Below are positions 53,123 through 61,950 of a stretch of 64,000 nucleotides of DNA, piece after piece. Location: contig VZSE01008349.1 of NCBI GenBank assembly GCA_013398275.1, forward strand, positions 1,418,851 to 1,482,850. The letters are read 5' to 3'. Position 1 is the stretch's first letter. The number at the start of each line of letters is the position of its first letter. The notes below the pieces were generated by a model. It had not been told where the DNA came from. It saw nothing but the letters and a program-made list of their open reading frames with translations, and made no database searches. Origin of the DNA: Promerops cafer. Taxonomy: Eukaryota; Chordata; Aves; Passeriformes; Nectariniidae. The position numbers were made by a program, and so were the translations under genes.

Positions 53123-53725
53123 TGTGAGAAAGAACAAGATGTGGCTGGAGACATGGGCCATGCGGAGGGAGTGCGGCACTTTTCCAGGACAAAAAGCCTT
53201 GTTGTAGTTCCTGGAGATGAGCACAACACTGTATCACACCAGCACAGGAATGAGGGCAAGACGTGGGCATGGACTGTAGGAGGAGATCAGGACCATCCAA
53301 GTTCCTCGAAGCCCTCTGAGTTATTTCCCAAAAGATCTGAAAGAACAGACTGCACACGATAATTAATGTGCACAGAACGCGAGAAACTTGTCCATGAAAA
53401 GCTACCCCCCTCCAAGCCGGGGCAGCACCTATTTTTTCTCTTTTCTCTCCTTTCTTAATTTTCTTTATTCTTTTCTTTTTCTCTCTCTGACCCCTCACCC
53501 CCTCTAATTCATCTTTTCTCTCTTTCCTTTCACCTTGCCCCTTTATCCAAAACCCACTGCCGTGCGCTTACACAGCAGGTCAGGGACTAACAAACCAATT
53601 CCCACGCCAGGCGTGCAATGTACTAATAAAAGTTTCCGATTGCTTGCAGACCCTCTGACTTCCATCGCGCCTTTCGACCACGAGCATCTACCACCCGGGG
53701 CCAAACCACACCGCTGGCTCTGACA
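53123..53725 (+). mobile_element. Solo LTR of an endogenous retrovirus, next to RFXAP
   Basis: A 603-bp segment begins TGTGAGA and ends TCTGACA, a 7-bp inverted repeat with one mismatch and the TG...CA ends of retroviral LTRs. An AATAAA signal sits at 53625-53630, followed by a GC-richer U5-like end of about 95 bases. The interior holds a pyrimidine-rich tract (about 53431-53545). The general look is that of avian beta-retrovirus-like (ERVK-type) LTRs, which is an inference from memory. No primer-binding site or internal region follows. No target-site duplication is evident (ACACTC on the left, CGGCCG on the right). Confidence 0.65.
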
Positions 53726-53878
53726 CGGCCGCAAGCGCTTCATGCCAGCGGGGTCAGCACAGCCGGGGCGCAAATTCCCTCACAGCGCCGCAGGGGGCGG
53801 TGCCGCCACCACCGGGGCCCTCCCCTGAGCACGGCCGGGCGCGTGCGCGGGTGCGCGCGGCGCCTGCGCGCGATCGGC
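53726..53878 (+). promoter_or_regulatory. RFXAP: CpG-island promoter / 5' UTR region of RFXAP
   Basis: Very GC- and CpG-rich DNA lies directly upstream of the RFXAP coding block. It contains GCGCGTGCGCG and CGCCTGCGCGCG, close to the NRF1-type palindrome (consensus TGCGCATGCGCA). No TATA box is visible. In the RFXAP reading frame there is a stop at 53826-53828 and no ATG before 53879, so this is not the missing N-terminus. It probably represents promoter or 5' UTR on the far side of an assembly gap. Confidence 0.55.
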
Positions 53879-53879
53879 N
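53879..53879. other. Single N, probable collapsed assembly gap
   Basis: This is the only ambiguous base in the window. RFXAP homology begins at the very next base, while nothing homologous precedes it. Confidence 0.7.
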
Positions 53880-54170
53880 GAGGTCGAGGCGGCGGGCGGC
53901 GAGAGCACGGCCAGCCTGGAGGAGCTGGAGGAGGAGGAGGTGGCGGCGGCGGGGGCTGCGAGCGGCGAAGCGGCGGCCGGCGGCGAATGCAAGAGCTGCA
54001 CGTACGAGGGCTGCAGCGAGACCACCACGCAGGTGGTGAAGCAGCGCAAGCCCTGGATGTGCAAGCGGCACCGCAACAAGATCTACAAGGACAAGTACAA
54101 GCGCAAGAAGAGCGACCAGGCCCTGGGGGGCGGCGGAGCGGCGGCCGCCGGGGCCGGCCCGCGGGCGGAG
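53880..54170 (+). CDS. RFXAP: RFXAP exon 1, 3' part
   Basis: 97 codons in the frame that reads CTYEGCSETTTQ, then KQRKPWMCKRHRNK. Cys40, Cys45, Cys61 and His64 (numbered from 53880) give a C-x4-C-x15-C-x2-H pattern that could bind a metal, followed by the lysine-rich run KDKYKRKK, a likely nuclear localisation signal. The exon ends GCGGAG before the donor GTGAGG at 54171. The longer open frame in the +1 register (from 53843) is a GC-rich shadow. A GTG at 53940 is in frame but lies inside the conserved region, so it is not the start. Confidence 0.93.
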
Positions 54171-57100
54171 GTGAGGCGGGGGACGGCGAGGCCTCGGTCG
54201 GGCCACCCTCGGGTGCTGCGTGGTCCCTGGGATTAGGGGCTTCCCTGGAAAGCCGAGGCGGGTCAGACGGCCAGAGGAAAGGGAAGAAGTTTACGGCCGT
54301 CCTACAGCTCTCTCTTCCTCCTGTTTGCCAGAGCAAGCTCCGTTTGTTTTCAGCTCTGGCGTAAACTGTGGAAGCTTAGAACTATACCATAGGATTCCAG
54401 GATAAGAAGTATCGCTAGAAGATGCTTCATTTGCAGCGTGGCTTTTTTCTCCCGCGGTAGGAAAGTATAGATCTAAGAGAGATGTCAGACTTGTTTCTCA
54501 GCTGGTGCTGAAGTGTAGGGTTTTAAAGTCACAAAGGCCGTTGGGTATCAGGTGTATAAAAATCAGTTGTGTAGGTTCTTCAGCATGCTTTTTGGTTATT
54601 ACTTTTATATTAAATGGCAGGTAAATGTTTCGACCACTGCTTGTTCATTTAACTTGCATAAGCTTATGTGTGTTGTTTAGATGGGGAAATACTATCAGTG
54701 GGAAAACTGATGGTAACGTTCAACTTTTTAAATATTCTTTTTCCTGCAGTTTGTGACTCAGCTAGAACCGCACACTTCTCTGACGGTCGCTTGTACAGAG
54801 TTAGTATTTCAGATCTTGTATTTAGATGAGACAGGAAAAGGGAAATAGTTTTACACTTGAAGGTGCTGAGTGGTTTGTGCTCAAAGGGGCAGGTGTAAAT
54901 GATTGCCAGAAGAAAAAAAACAATCTTACGAGGCACTTCTGCTAAAAGCAACCCTTTTTTATCATCGCAGCTGTGTCTGGAGTCATGTGACTGGGAACTG
55001 ATCTAACTGCAAACTGACCACCAAAATCTTTTCCTGTTTCTGTTTTTCTTCATGTAAATATAATAGTAACCATACGGGGTGTCACACGAAAGAATCTTCT
55101 TTTGTATGTCTGTAAAAGCCATGAGGCAGGTGCTCTAAAAAAGGCAGGTGTACGTGATGCTGCTAGGGAATATTCTCTCATGCTCTCTTTCAGTTCAAAG
55201 GACTTGCTGAGGTTTTCCTGATGTGACTATAAGTGATAACATGTAACTATAAGTGATACATGTTCCATACAGTGTTTGGGATTTTTGTTGAACCTTTGTA
55301 AGCTCTGAGCCTCTGTTATATTCTGGTAGTTTCTTCAGGTCTGCTACCTGGTGTGAATATTCACCTTGTTTTTGAATCTTGTTGGTGTCAACCTAATTTG
55401 CCAGGTGGTGTTTACATTAGAACAATTCCTCTTGTGTTCGTGATACTCACTTGGAAGGCTTGCCTCTTAAGCTTTTGAAAAGGCACAGCATGCTTGTTTC
55501 CAAGGAAAAAGTTACGTGCTTTTATCATCCTTGCCGTTTTCTGAGCCTTTTCTAATTCTAGTAGCTACTTCTCTTTTCAGTGAGGTAAGAGAAGCTGCAC
55601 ACATTATTCAAGAGGAGAACGAATTCTAGATTTATATACGAGCATGACTTTCCCACTTCTCTATTCCTTCTCTGGTAGTTCATCCTGCTTGATTCATGAT
55701 GTGTCTACACAAATACTTGTGCTAGTTCAGAAAAGGGGACAGTGTGGGAGAAGGGTAAAAATGCTGCCTTTCACGTAGTGATGGTTAAAACTTTTTGATC
55801 TGTAGCATGAAATAATGATTTTTGCATGTTGGAAGAGGGTGGGTTTTCTTTTCCCAGTTTGTGCAAGTGCAGGTTGCTTTGAATGTAAGGAAATTAGGGC
55901 CTGAACCTGCAGAAGGAGGGTATTTAGTGCTAAACTTATGTTTTTTGCAGTGGTGTTTATTAAGGCCATTTTCAGTAGAAGTTTCATTTTTCACTTCTGT
56001 GAACAGGATAGAAGTGGAAGATACTTACTGGGATAGTTTTTTCTTGTTCCTGCTTTTGAACCCTTTCAGGTAAATGGAAGTGTCAGTAAGTTTTGAATGT
56101 AATACACATAGGATTCAACATTGGTTGAAATTTTCCAAACCTTTCATGTTTTCCTTAGTGGAGATTGTAGAGCCACGTTGTATTAGTATGTCTAATTCAG
56201 ATGACTGGTGATTGTACAGGAAACAGAATAAACTTGGGGGAAAAAAAAAGCCTGTGGCTTTGGCAAGTTCATCATGGTGTTCTGAAGTATGTTTTGGTAC
56301 TACAAGGATTGTTGTCATTCCTGCCCAATTACAAATGGTAAATATCATTCATTTTCACAAGCTGGAGGCTGACCTGTTGTGAATTACTTTATTTTTAAGA
56401 AATGCAATCAAATAAATTGAAGCCATTAACTAGCCCTAGTGACCTGTTTAGTTTTGCAGTATAGAAGACTAACTCAGCTGCATTGCTTTGCTCTTGCTGG
56501 TGAAGTAGTGAAAGGAGGTGGAAAGAAGAGGCCACGTCTTGAATAGATAGATTTCCATTCCTGTGCTGTTACTTTCCTCTGCAGATTAAGGAAGCAAATG
56601 TTCTTTACTCTTGAGATTTTATGTGTATCACTGTATCAGAGTTTATAGTCTGACCTCCCTATTTTTTTTTTTTTTTTCATTTTCTGTCACGTGCAGGATA
56701 GTGTTGACGGTTCAGTGTCTGTTACAAAGCAGAGAACAGGATCCATTGGAGATCGCCCAGCAAGACCTACTCTTTTAGAGCAAGTATTGAATAAAAAGAG
56801 GCTGGTAAGTCTTATTTTCGAGAGGTTTTGAACTCAAAGGCAATGTAACAATGTTTACCTGTCACCATTGTGAAAAAAGAAAATCAGTTTAATAAGCGTG
56901 CACTGCAAGTGCGTATTTTCAAATTTGAAACATGCTTCAGAGATGTGTGCTTCAGTCTCTCTGTGAAGAATACTAAGATGACTGAATTTAATGATCTGAA
57001 GTTTTGGTAGTAACAGATGTGGTGGTTTCTTTAGGGTAAATAGTGCCTACAGTATAACTGAGGTGGTTTTAGCTTGTTAAACCAAAGCCTTACATAGAAG

Positions 57101-58837
57101 AATGAATAGACTTTAGGTCTGATGTAAGCTTTACTATGGTGTGTTTTAGAAGTTGTAGATGTATCATATCAAACTGAAAGTTGTGTATATGTGTGTTGAT
57201 AAAGCAAACTCTAAGCAAACAGTGTGATTTTTAATATTTGCAGACTGCATGAATGGCATGTCTCATAAGTTTTTTTGAACACTGGTTTCTCCTTTAACAA
57301 ATTAAGCCCAGTGCAGGGAAATCATTCAGTGCCTACAGTTTGTTCAGCTGCTTGATTACAACTTTCTTTGTTGCGTATTTTTGCAGTCCCTAGTCTTCAG
57401 AAGATATTGGGACTGTTTGTCTTCTCTCTGTTACCTGTGCAACGCAATTTAACAATCCTCATTATAGTGCTGTAGTTCTGGTTCAGAAATTTGGAAAGCC
57501 TTAAAAGGAACATCATGTCAGTCTTAGGTATACAACTACCTAGATGTATTTCTTGACAATTCTTTCTTAATGATAGCACTTTTTTAGTGATTGTGTCTAA
57601 AACTCAGAGGAGTATTCATAGCTTTTCAGTTTTTATGAGGAAAACAAGTAATGAACTATGGAGTAGTTTTGATATTTCATGCCCCACTTACTGGCTTGCT
57701 ATCCCCTTTCTTGCCTGTTTCTATTGATGTGGCTTTTAATTAAATTTTAAAGGTATCTTATGAATGAAACATTATTTTTTATAGAAGTACAGCAACCAGA
57801 AGCTCTTTTAATAGATGTTCAAAGTTTTTGCACTAATTATGTCAAGACTCTTTAAGAACTCAAGATTCCTTTCAGTATTCGTGAAATTCAGATTCTCCTT
57901 GATCTGGTTCTCACTTCTCTCTTCCTCCTCTGGCTTGCAGTTGCAGTACCTCTTTGGTTATATCACTGAAGTGACCATGGATAATGAGCAAGCATCTAGG
58001 GAATTTATTCAGCTGAAAAATATCCCTTTTCCTGTATTAATTTTTGGAAGAATCAATTCCCAACCTGATTTGCCATTTTACCATACAATCACTTGTGCTG
58101 CCACCAGGCAGGAATGGGAGTGTACAACCAGAGTTGGATTACAGACTGCAACTATTCAGGCCAGGAGCCAGATGCAAATACTTTTAGATACTTCTGTATT
58201 TTGACTGAATGCAGAGGAGTTTTTTAACTCATTCCCTGTGGATGGACTGCTGTTTTGAAATGTTGGGAAAATCTGGACAGTCAGTGAAAACCATAGAGTA
58301 TCTTGAGTTGGAAGGGACCCACAAGGATCATTGAGTCCTACTCCCTGCTCCTTACAGGACTGCCTAAAACTAAAATACATGATACGGGCATAGTCCTGAT
58401 GCTTGAACTCTGACAGGCATGTGAGCTTTGCTGCAGGATTACAATATTTTATTCATTTATTAAACTGGTTTTGAGCTATCTGCAGCGGGAAATGTAGAAA
58501 TCAGCTCAATTGAAGCACAGCTGTAGAACTGAAGCACAATTGGAAGACGTTTTGTTTTTAGTTTGTCAATAGATTACTCCTGTTTGCTATACTTACAGGA
58601 TTTTTGTGATATTAACCAACAGCAGTGGGTAATGTTCAAATTCATGTAATGGAAAAATATTACTATGGTAGCTATTTAACATAACGTGAGTTTTGTAAAA
58701 TAAAGTTCACCTTCTCTCTCTTTCAGTCCCTGCTCAGAAGCCCACAAGTAGTGCAATTTCTACAGAAACAACAGCAACTGTTAAGTCAACAAGCTTTGGA
58801 ACAAAGGCAGCAACAGTTTCAAGGAGCACCTGGGTAA
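53880..58837 (+). CDS. RFXAP: Regulatory factor X-associated protein (three exons, N-terminus missing)
   Basis: RFXAP is a subunit of the nuclear RFX complex with RFX5 and RFXANK. The complex binds the X box of MHC class II promoters and recruits CIITA; loss of human RFXAP causes bare lymphocyte syndrome. Joined exons 53880-54170, 56697-56804 and 58727-58837 give 169 codons plus TAA; all junctions are phase 0 with GT-AG ends. In order the visible protein has an acidic stretch (SLEELEEEE, residues 12-20 of the visible part), a conserved Cys/His-containing basic block (residues 37-77), an alanine/glycine linker, the conserved GDRPARPTLLEQVLN segment, and a glutamine-rich C-terminal helix needed for RFX5 binding in the human protein. 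The human protein has 272 residues, so about 100 N-terminal residues are absent, lost at the N at 53879. No internal frameshift or stop is present, so the gene is very likely functional. Confidence 0.93.
54171..56696 (+). other. RFXAP: RFXAP intron 1
   Basis: 2526 bases from donor GTGAGG to acceptor ACGTGCAG, preceded by a T17-class pyrimidine tract at about 56662-56677. The CpG island fades by about 54300. No repeat or other gene recognised. Confidence 0.85.
56697..56804 (+). CDS. RFXAP: RFXAP exon 2
   Basis: Exactly 36 codons, DSVDGSVSVTKQ through LNKKRL, phase 0 at both ends, with acceptor GTGCAG and a consensus donor GTAAGT. The segment GDRPARPTLLEQVLN is nearly invariant in vertebrate RFXAP, while the first ten residues vary. 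Confidence 0.95.
56805..58726 (+). other. RFXAP: RFXAP intron 2
   Basis: 1922 bases ending in a CTCTCTCTTTCAG acceptor. It contains a CR1 fragment at 58288-58376 and a 129-codon chance frame at 57815-58204 that matches nothing I know. Confidence 0.88.
58288..58376 (-). mobile_element. Short CR1 LINE 3' fragment in RFXAP intron 2
   Basis: The sequence ATAGAGTATCTTGAGTTGGA, then AGGGACCCACAAGGATCAT, is the reverse complement of a CR1 3' terminus. Only about 90 bases remain. It lies antisense within the intron and does not disturb splice sites. Confidence 0.88.
58727..58837 (+). CDS. RFXAP: RFXAP exon 3 (C-terminus and stop)
   Basis: 36 codons, SLLRSPQVVQFLQ to FQGAPG, then TAA. Glutamine makes up about a third of the residues; the helix with alternating Leu and Gln is the RFX5-contacting tail known from the human protein. 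The 3' UTR follows; a TATAAA-like weak signal occurs near 58901, but the true end is not clear. Confidence 0.94.
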   Translation, partial: SLLRSPQVVQFLQKQQQLLSQQALEQRQQQFQGAPG

Positions 58838-59020
58838 TGAGGAAAGATCAATGGTCTGCAGATGAGTCTGGTGCTGAAGGAGGGACAGGATCTGTATTTT
58901 GTATAAATACAAAGAATCTCAGTGTTTAAACAAAAATGGAAGTTGCTGTTGTTACGTGTTTGTTTGTTGTTTGCACTTTTGAGGTTTTGAGCTGCTTGGG
59001 TGTCTGCAAACTTTTGAGCA
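58838..59020 (+). other. RFXAP: RFXAP 3' UTR, proximal part
   Basis: T- and G-rich untranslated sequence between the stop codon and the CR1 insertion. No canonical AATAAA is present in this interval, so the transcript may run into the adjacent repeats. Confidence 0.5.
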
Positions 59021-60107
59021 AATCATAGAATGGCCTGGGTTGTGTTATGGAAACTACTCAGTCTGACCATTCACGGGACTCTGACAGTCACTCTCCCAGT
59101 GCCAGAGACTTTAACTTCTGGGACCAAAGCCCCTTCACTGTGGGTACCTCCAGTGATCTGACAGGTGCCCCACCTGACTCCATGCACGCCTGGCTCACAG
59201 TCAGACCAGGTTTCCTTACTGGTTTGACCCCAGGTCTCAGACACCTTGTTCCATAAAGCAATTTATTAAGTGTAATAACACAGAAACAGCCTGGGCTGGT
59301 GCCTCCGAGGAGGGATCTCAGACAAAGGAACTCCTAGGCTTTTATACCATCACAGTCTAAGGCAAGCCTCGCTCTTCTTCCTGAGTCTTCCATTCCTGCC
59401 ATGTCCCTGTGTCCATTCACCTGGCTAGCCACTCACCTTCATGCCTTTTGTTACGCAAAGAGTTGGCAGTTCACTGCCTCCTGTCCTCACTCCCACCCAG
59501 AGCTCAATTTGCATTTCAATCTGCATCTCTAACTGCAGCTTACAAATCAGCTACCTGCAGCAGATGTATTCCTCAACATTTGGAAGGGACCTTGAAAGAT
59601 CATCAAGTTCCAATTCCCCCGCTGGGAACAGGGACACCTTTCATAAGACCAGGTTTCTCAGAGCTCTGTCCACCCGGGCCTTGAATGCTTCCCAGGGAAG
59701 GGGTATACATACCCAACTTTTCTTAGCAACCTGTTCCAGTGCCTTACTACCCTCACAGTAAAGAATTTCTTCCTAATATCTAATCTAAACCTCTTTTAGA
59801 GTGAACCCTGTCCCCCTTATCCTGTCCCTACATGCCCTTGTAAAAAGTCCCTCTCCCATGTTTCCTGTAGCCTCCCTTCAGGTAATGGAAGGCTGCAATT
59901 AGGTCACCATGAAGCCGTCTCTTTTCCAGGCTGAACAATCCTAGTTCTTTCAGCCTTTCTGCATAGGAGAAGTCTTCCATCCTTCTAATCAACTTGTGAC
60001 CCATCTCTGGATTTGCTGTAACAAGTGGATGTCCTTCCTATGTTGTGGGTTCAGAGCTGGATGCAGTCCACCAGATGGGATTTTCACCAGAGCAGAGGGG
60101 CTGTGAT
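59021..60107 (-). mobile_element. CR1 LINE copy split by a solo LTR
   Basis: The CR1 3' terminus (AATCATAGAATGGCCTGGGT, 59021-59040) stops at 59042 and resumes at 59579 with TTTGGAAGGGACCTTGAAAG. It then runs through the CR1 coding region in reverse complement to about 60107. The second part includes conserved blocks such as AAGAATTTCTTCCTAATATC and GCTGCAATTAGGTCACC. Joined across the insertion it is one colinear 5'-truncated CR1 of about 550 bases. Confidence 0.93.
59043..59578 (-). mobile_element. Solo LTR inserted in CR1
   Basis: 536 bp. On the minus strand it starts TGTTGAGGAATAC and ends CCATAACA, giving TGTT...AACA ends. A TATAAAAGCC box is at about 59338-59347 and an AATAAATTG signal at about 59262-59270, so U3 is about 230, R about 80 and U5 about 210 bases. 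The flanks GTTG (59039-59042) and TTTG (59579-59582) look like a 4-bp target-site duplication with one change. The first signature bases resemble those of the LTR candidate at 26.0-26.6 kb. Confidence 0.85.
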
Positions 60108-60111
60108 AGGT

Positions 60112-60443
60112 TGACTTTGGCTGGACATAGAGATTTACAAATTTTCATTAACTGCTATCCTCTGTCCTTTCACAGATAGGTATTGTTTTCCTGTCTCAAG
60201 AGCATCCTTCACTCCTCCAGATGTCCAAAATCAGGCCATAACTTGGGCTAGATTCCATCAAGATGGGTGCTCAGGACAGGGGAAGCAGCACACTTAATTG
60301 CTGGGCACCAATGTTTGCCCTGTGCTTCCCACTCTGCTTATTTCTCACAAAATTCATGCTTTATCTGTTCATGTCATTTTTTCTGCTTTACTTTTGCAAC
60401 ATACAACTTAGACCACAAATTATTTTCCCCCCAAGGTTAAATC
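60112..60443 (-). mobile_element. ERV 3' region, possible polypurine tract and LTR remnant
   Basis: The left edge GGTTGACTTTGGCTGGACA resembles the terminus of a common avian ERV LTR family (recalled, not searched). On the minus strand, CTTGGGGGGAAAATAA (about 60424-60437) is a polypurine-tract-like run just downstream of the pol remnant. This fits a pol-to-LTR junction without an env gene. The LTR itself is too decayed to delimit. Confidence 0.45.
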
Positions 60444-60563
60444 TTCTTGGAGCACATGCTGAGTCTCCCCATCCTTCTGCATTATCCACCAAGTACACCC
60501 AGGTTCTTGGAGCACATGCTGAGTCTCCCCATCCTTCTGCATTATCCACCAAGTACACCCAGG
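60444..60563 (-). repeat. Perfect 60-bp tandem duplication inside the ERV remnant
   Basis: Two identical 60-base units lie head to tail, with identity continuing one base beyond. Because 60 is a multiple of three, the duplication keeps frame with the pol relic. Perfect identity inside an otherwise degraded element implies a recent duplication or an assembly artefact. Confidence 0.95.
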
Positions 60564-61950
60564 TATTTGAGCAAAGACAATCCCATAAATGGGTTTGCCT
60601 TTTCCTGTAGGGAGAGATATCCACCCCGATTTTCCCAGCTACTTCCCATGTATAGCATGGGGATGTTATCTCCTCCCTCAGTGTGTAGGGGTTTTGTGTG
60701 GGCAGGACCAGGGAGGTTTGCAGATCCCCTGGTGTTAACGAGCCAGCTGGCTTCTGTTAAATTTACATCCCAATCCTTCCATGCCCCATTACCTAACACT
60801 CTTAACACAGTCTTCAGCAGTCCATTATACCACACAGTCTTTCCATAGGCTTATGGGTGATAAGGGATGTGATGTCCACTCAATGCCATGGTTTTTTGCC
60901 CAAGAGTTTATGAGGTTATTTTGAAAATGAGTCCCATTGTCTGATTCGATTATCTCTAGGGTACCATGTTGCCACTAAATGTGTCTCTCAAGACCTGAGG
61001 TGGTGTCTTGAGCAGTGGCAATAGTTTACAGGGTATGTTGCTAGCCAGCCAGTTGTTGTTTCTACCATGGTGAGTATGCAGCTGTTGCCTTGGTGTGTTC
61101 ATGGCAGTGGTCCAGTTTGCCAGGCCTCACCATACTGGAAACCCAGCCGCTGCCCTCTATTCCAGGGAAAGTTTACTTCAGTGGCTTGGTTGATTGCAGC
61201 ACATGCTGCTCATTCGTGAATGATCTGTGCAATGGCCTCCGTGGTCAGGTCCACCCCTTCATGATAAGCCCATCTGTCTGTTGCAGCTGATGTTTGATGG
61301 CCCCATCAGGTTATAAACAGCTCACCCTTCCACTCCCAGTCCAAGTTAATTCAGTTTTGGCAGCCTTACCTACCTGTTCATTGTTTTGATGTTCTTCAGT
61401 GGTGTGGGTTTTGGGCATGTGAACATCTACCTGATACACCTTTCCAGTCATGTTTTCAACCCGTGCACTGATGTCCTGCCCCAGTGCAGGTGCAGTCCAG
61501 CCCAGATGGGTTTATTCCTGCATTGCCAATCGGTCTTCTTCCATTTTTGCAGCCACCTCCATAGGGCATTAGCCACCATCCAGGAGTCAGGATAGAAATA
61601 GAGGCTGGTCACTTTTCTCATTCAACAGTCTCTAGGGCTAGTTTGGATGACTTTCGCCTCTGCAAACTGGCTTGACTTGCCTTCTCCTTCAGCAGCCTCA
61701 GTGACCTGTCCACCTCTGATGGTTTCCTGCCACACAGCAGGATCCATCACTAAATAGGGCATAGCCTCTTTCATCTTCTGGTAACTTGTTATGTGGGGGT
61801 GCTTCTTGTGCACAAGTCTCCTTTTCTGGCAATGCTCCAAAATCTTTGCCTTCTGGCCAGTCCATAGTTTTTTCCAGAATTCCCAGTTGAGCTCATGTAA
61901 CCAATGCTACCCTCTTACTCCCTGTAGCACTGGCTGCGTGATCTGTTAAG
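60564..61950 (-). pseudogene. Degraded endogenous retrovirus pol: RNase H and integrase region
   Basis: Read on the minus strand, pieces of a pol polyprotein appear in the expected order. An RNase H segment covers roughly 61840-61500 (motifs KSSQFAEAKV and DSWMVANALW), an integrase segment roughly 61300-60830 (decayed, ending near NGLLKTVL), and a C-terminal segment about 60830-60560 (NTRGSANLPGP). There are many stops and frame changes, so it is non-functional. Lack of an env-like region downstream and the RNase H wording suggest an ERVL-like (class III) avian element; this assignment is an inference. The left pol half (reverse transcriptase), gag and a 5' LTR are not seen in the remaining window. 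Confidence 0.8.

Noticed and set aside
52575..53259. Overlapping minus-strand frames of 113 and 131 codons upstream of RFXAP
   Set aside because: Hydrophobic or Cys/Ser-rich chance translations; part of the second overlaps the LTR; no known family.
53740..54336. 198-codon minus-strand frame and other long GC-rich frames over RFXAP exon 1
   Set aside because: They are shadows of the CpG island; the conserved RFXAP protein reads in a single + frame through the same bases.
53843..54364. 173-codon + frame overlapping RFXAP exon 1
   Set aside because: It is shifted by one base relative to the conserved RFXAP frame and gives only Gly/Arg-rich composition.
57815..58204. 129-codon frame in RFXAP intron 2, with a CTTGCAG acceptor-like site inside
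   Set aside because: No recognisable domain, it would break the phase-0 exon 2 to exon 3 join, and length is within chance for this AT content. It would need RNA evidence.
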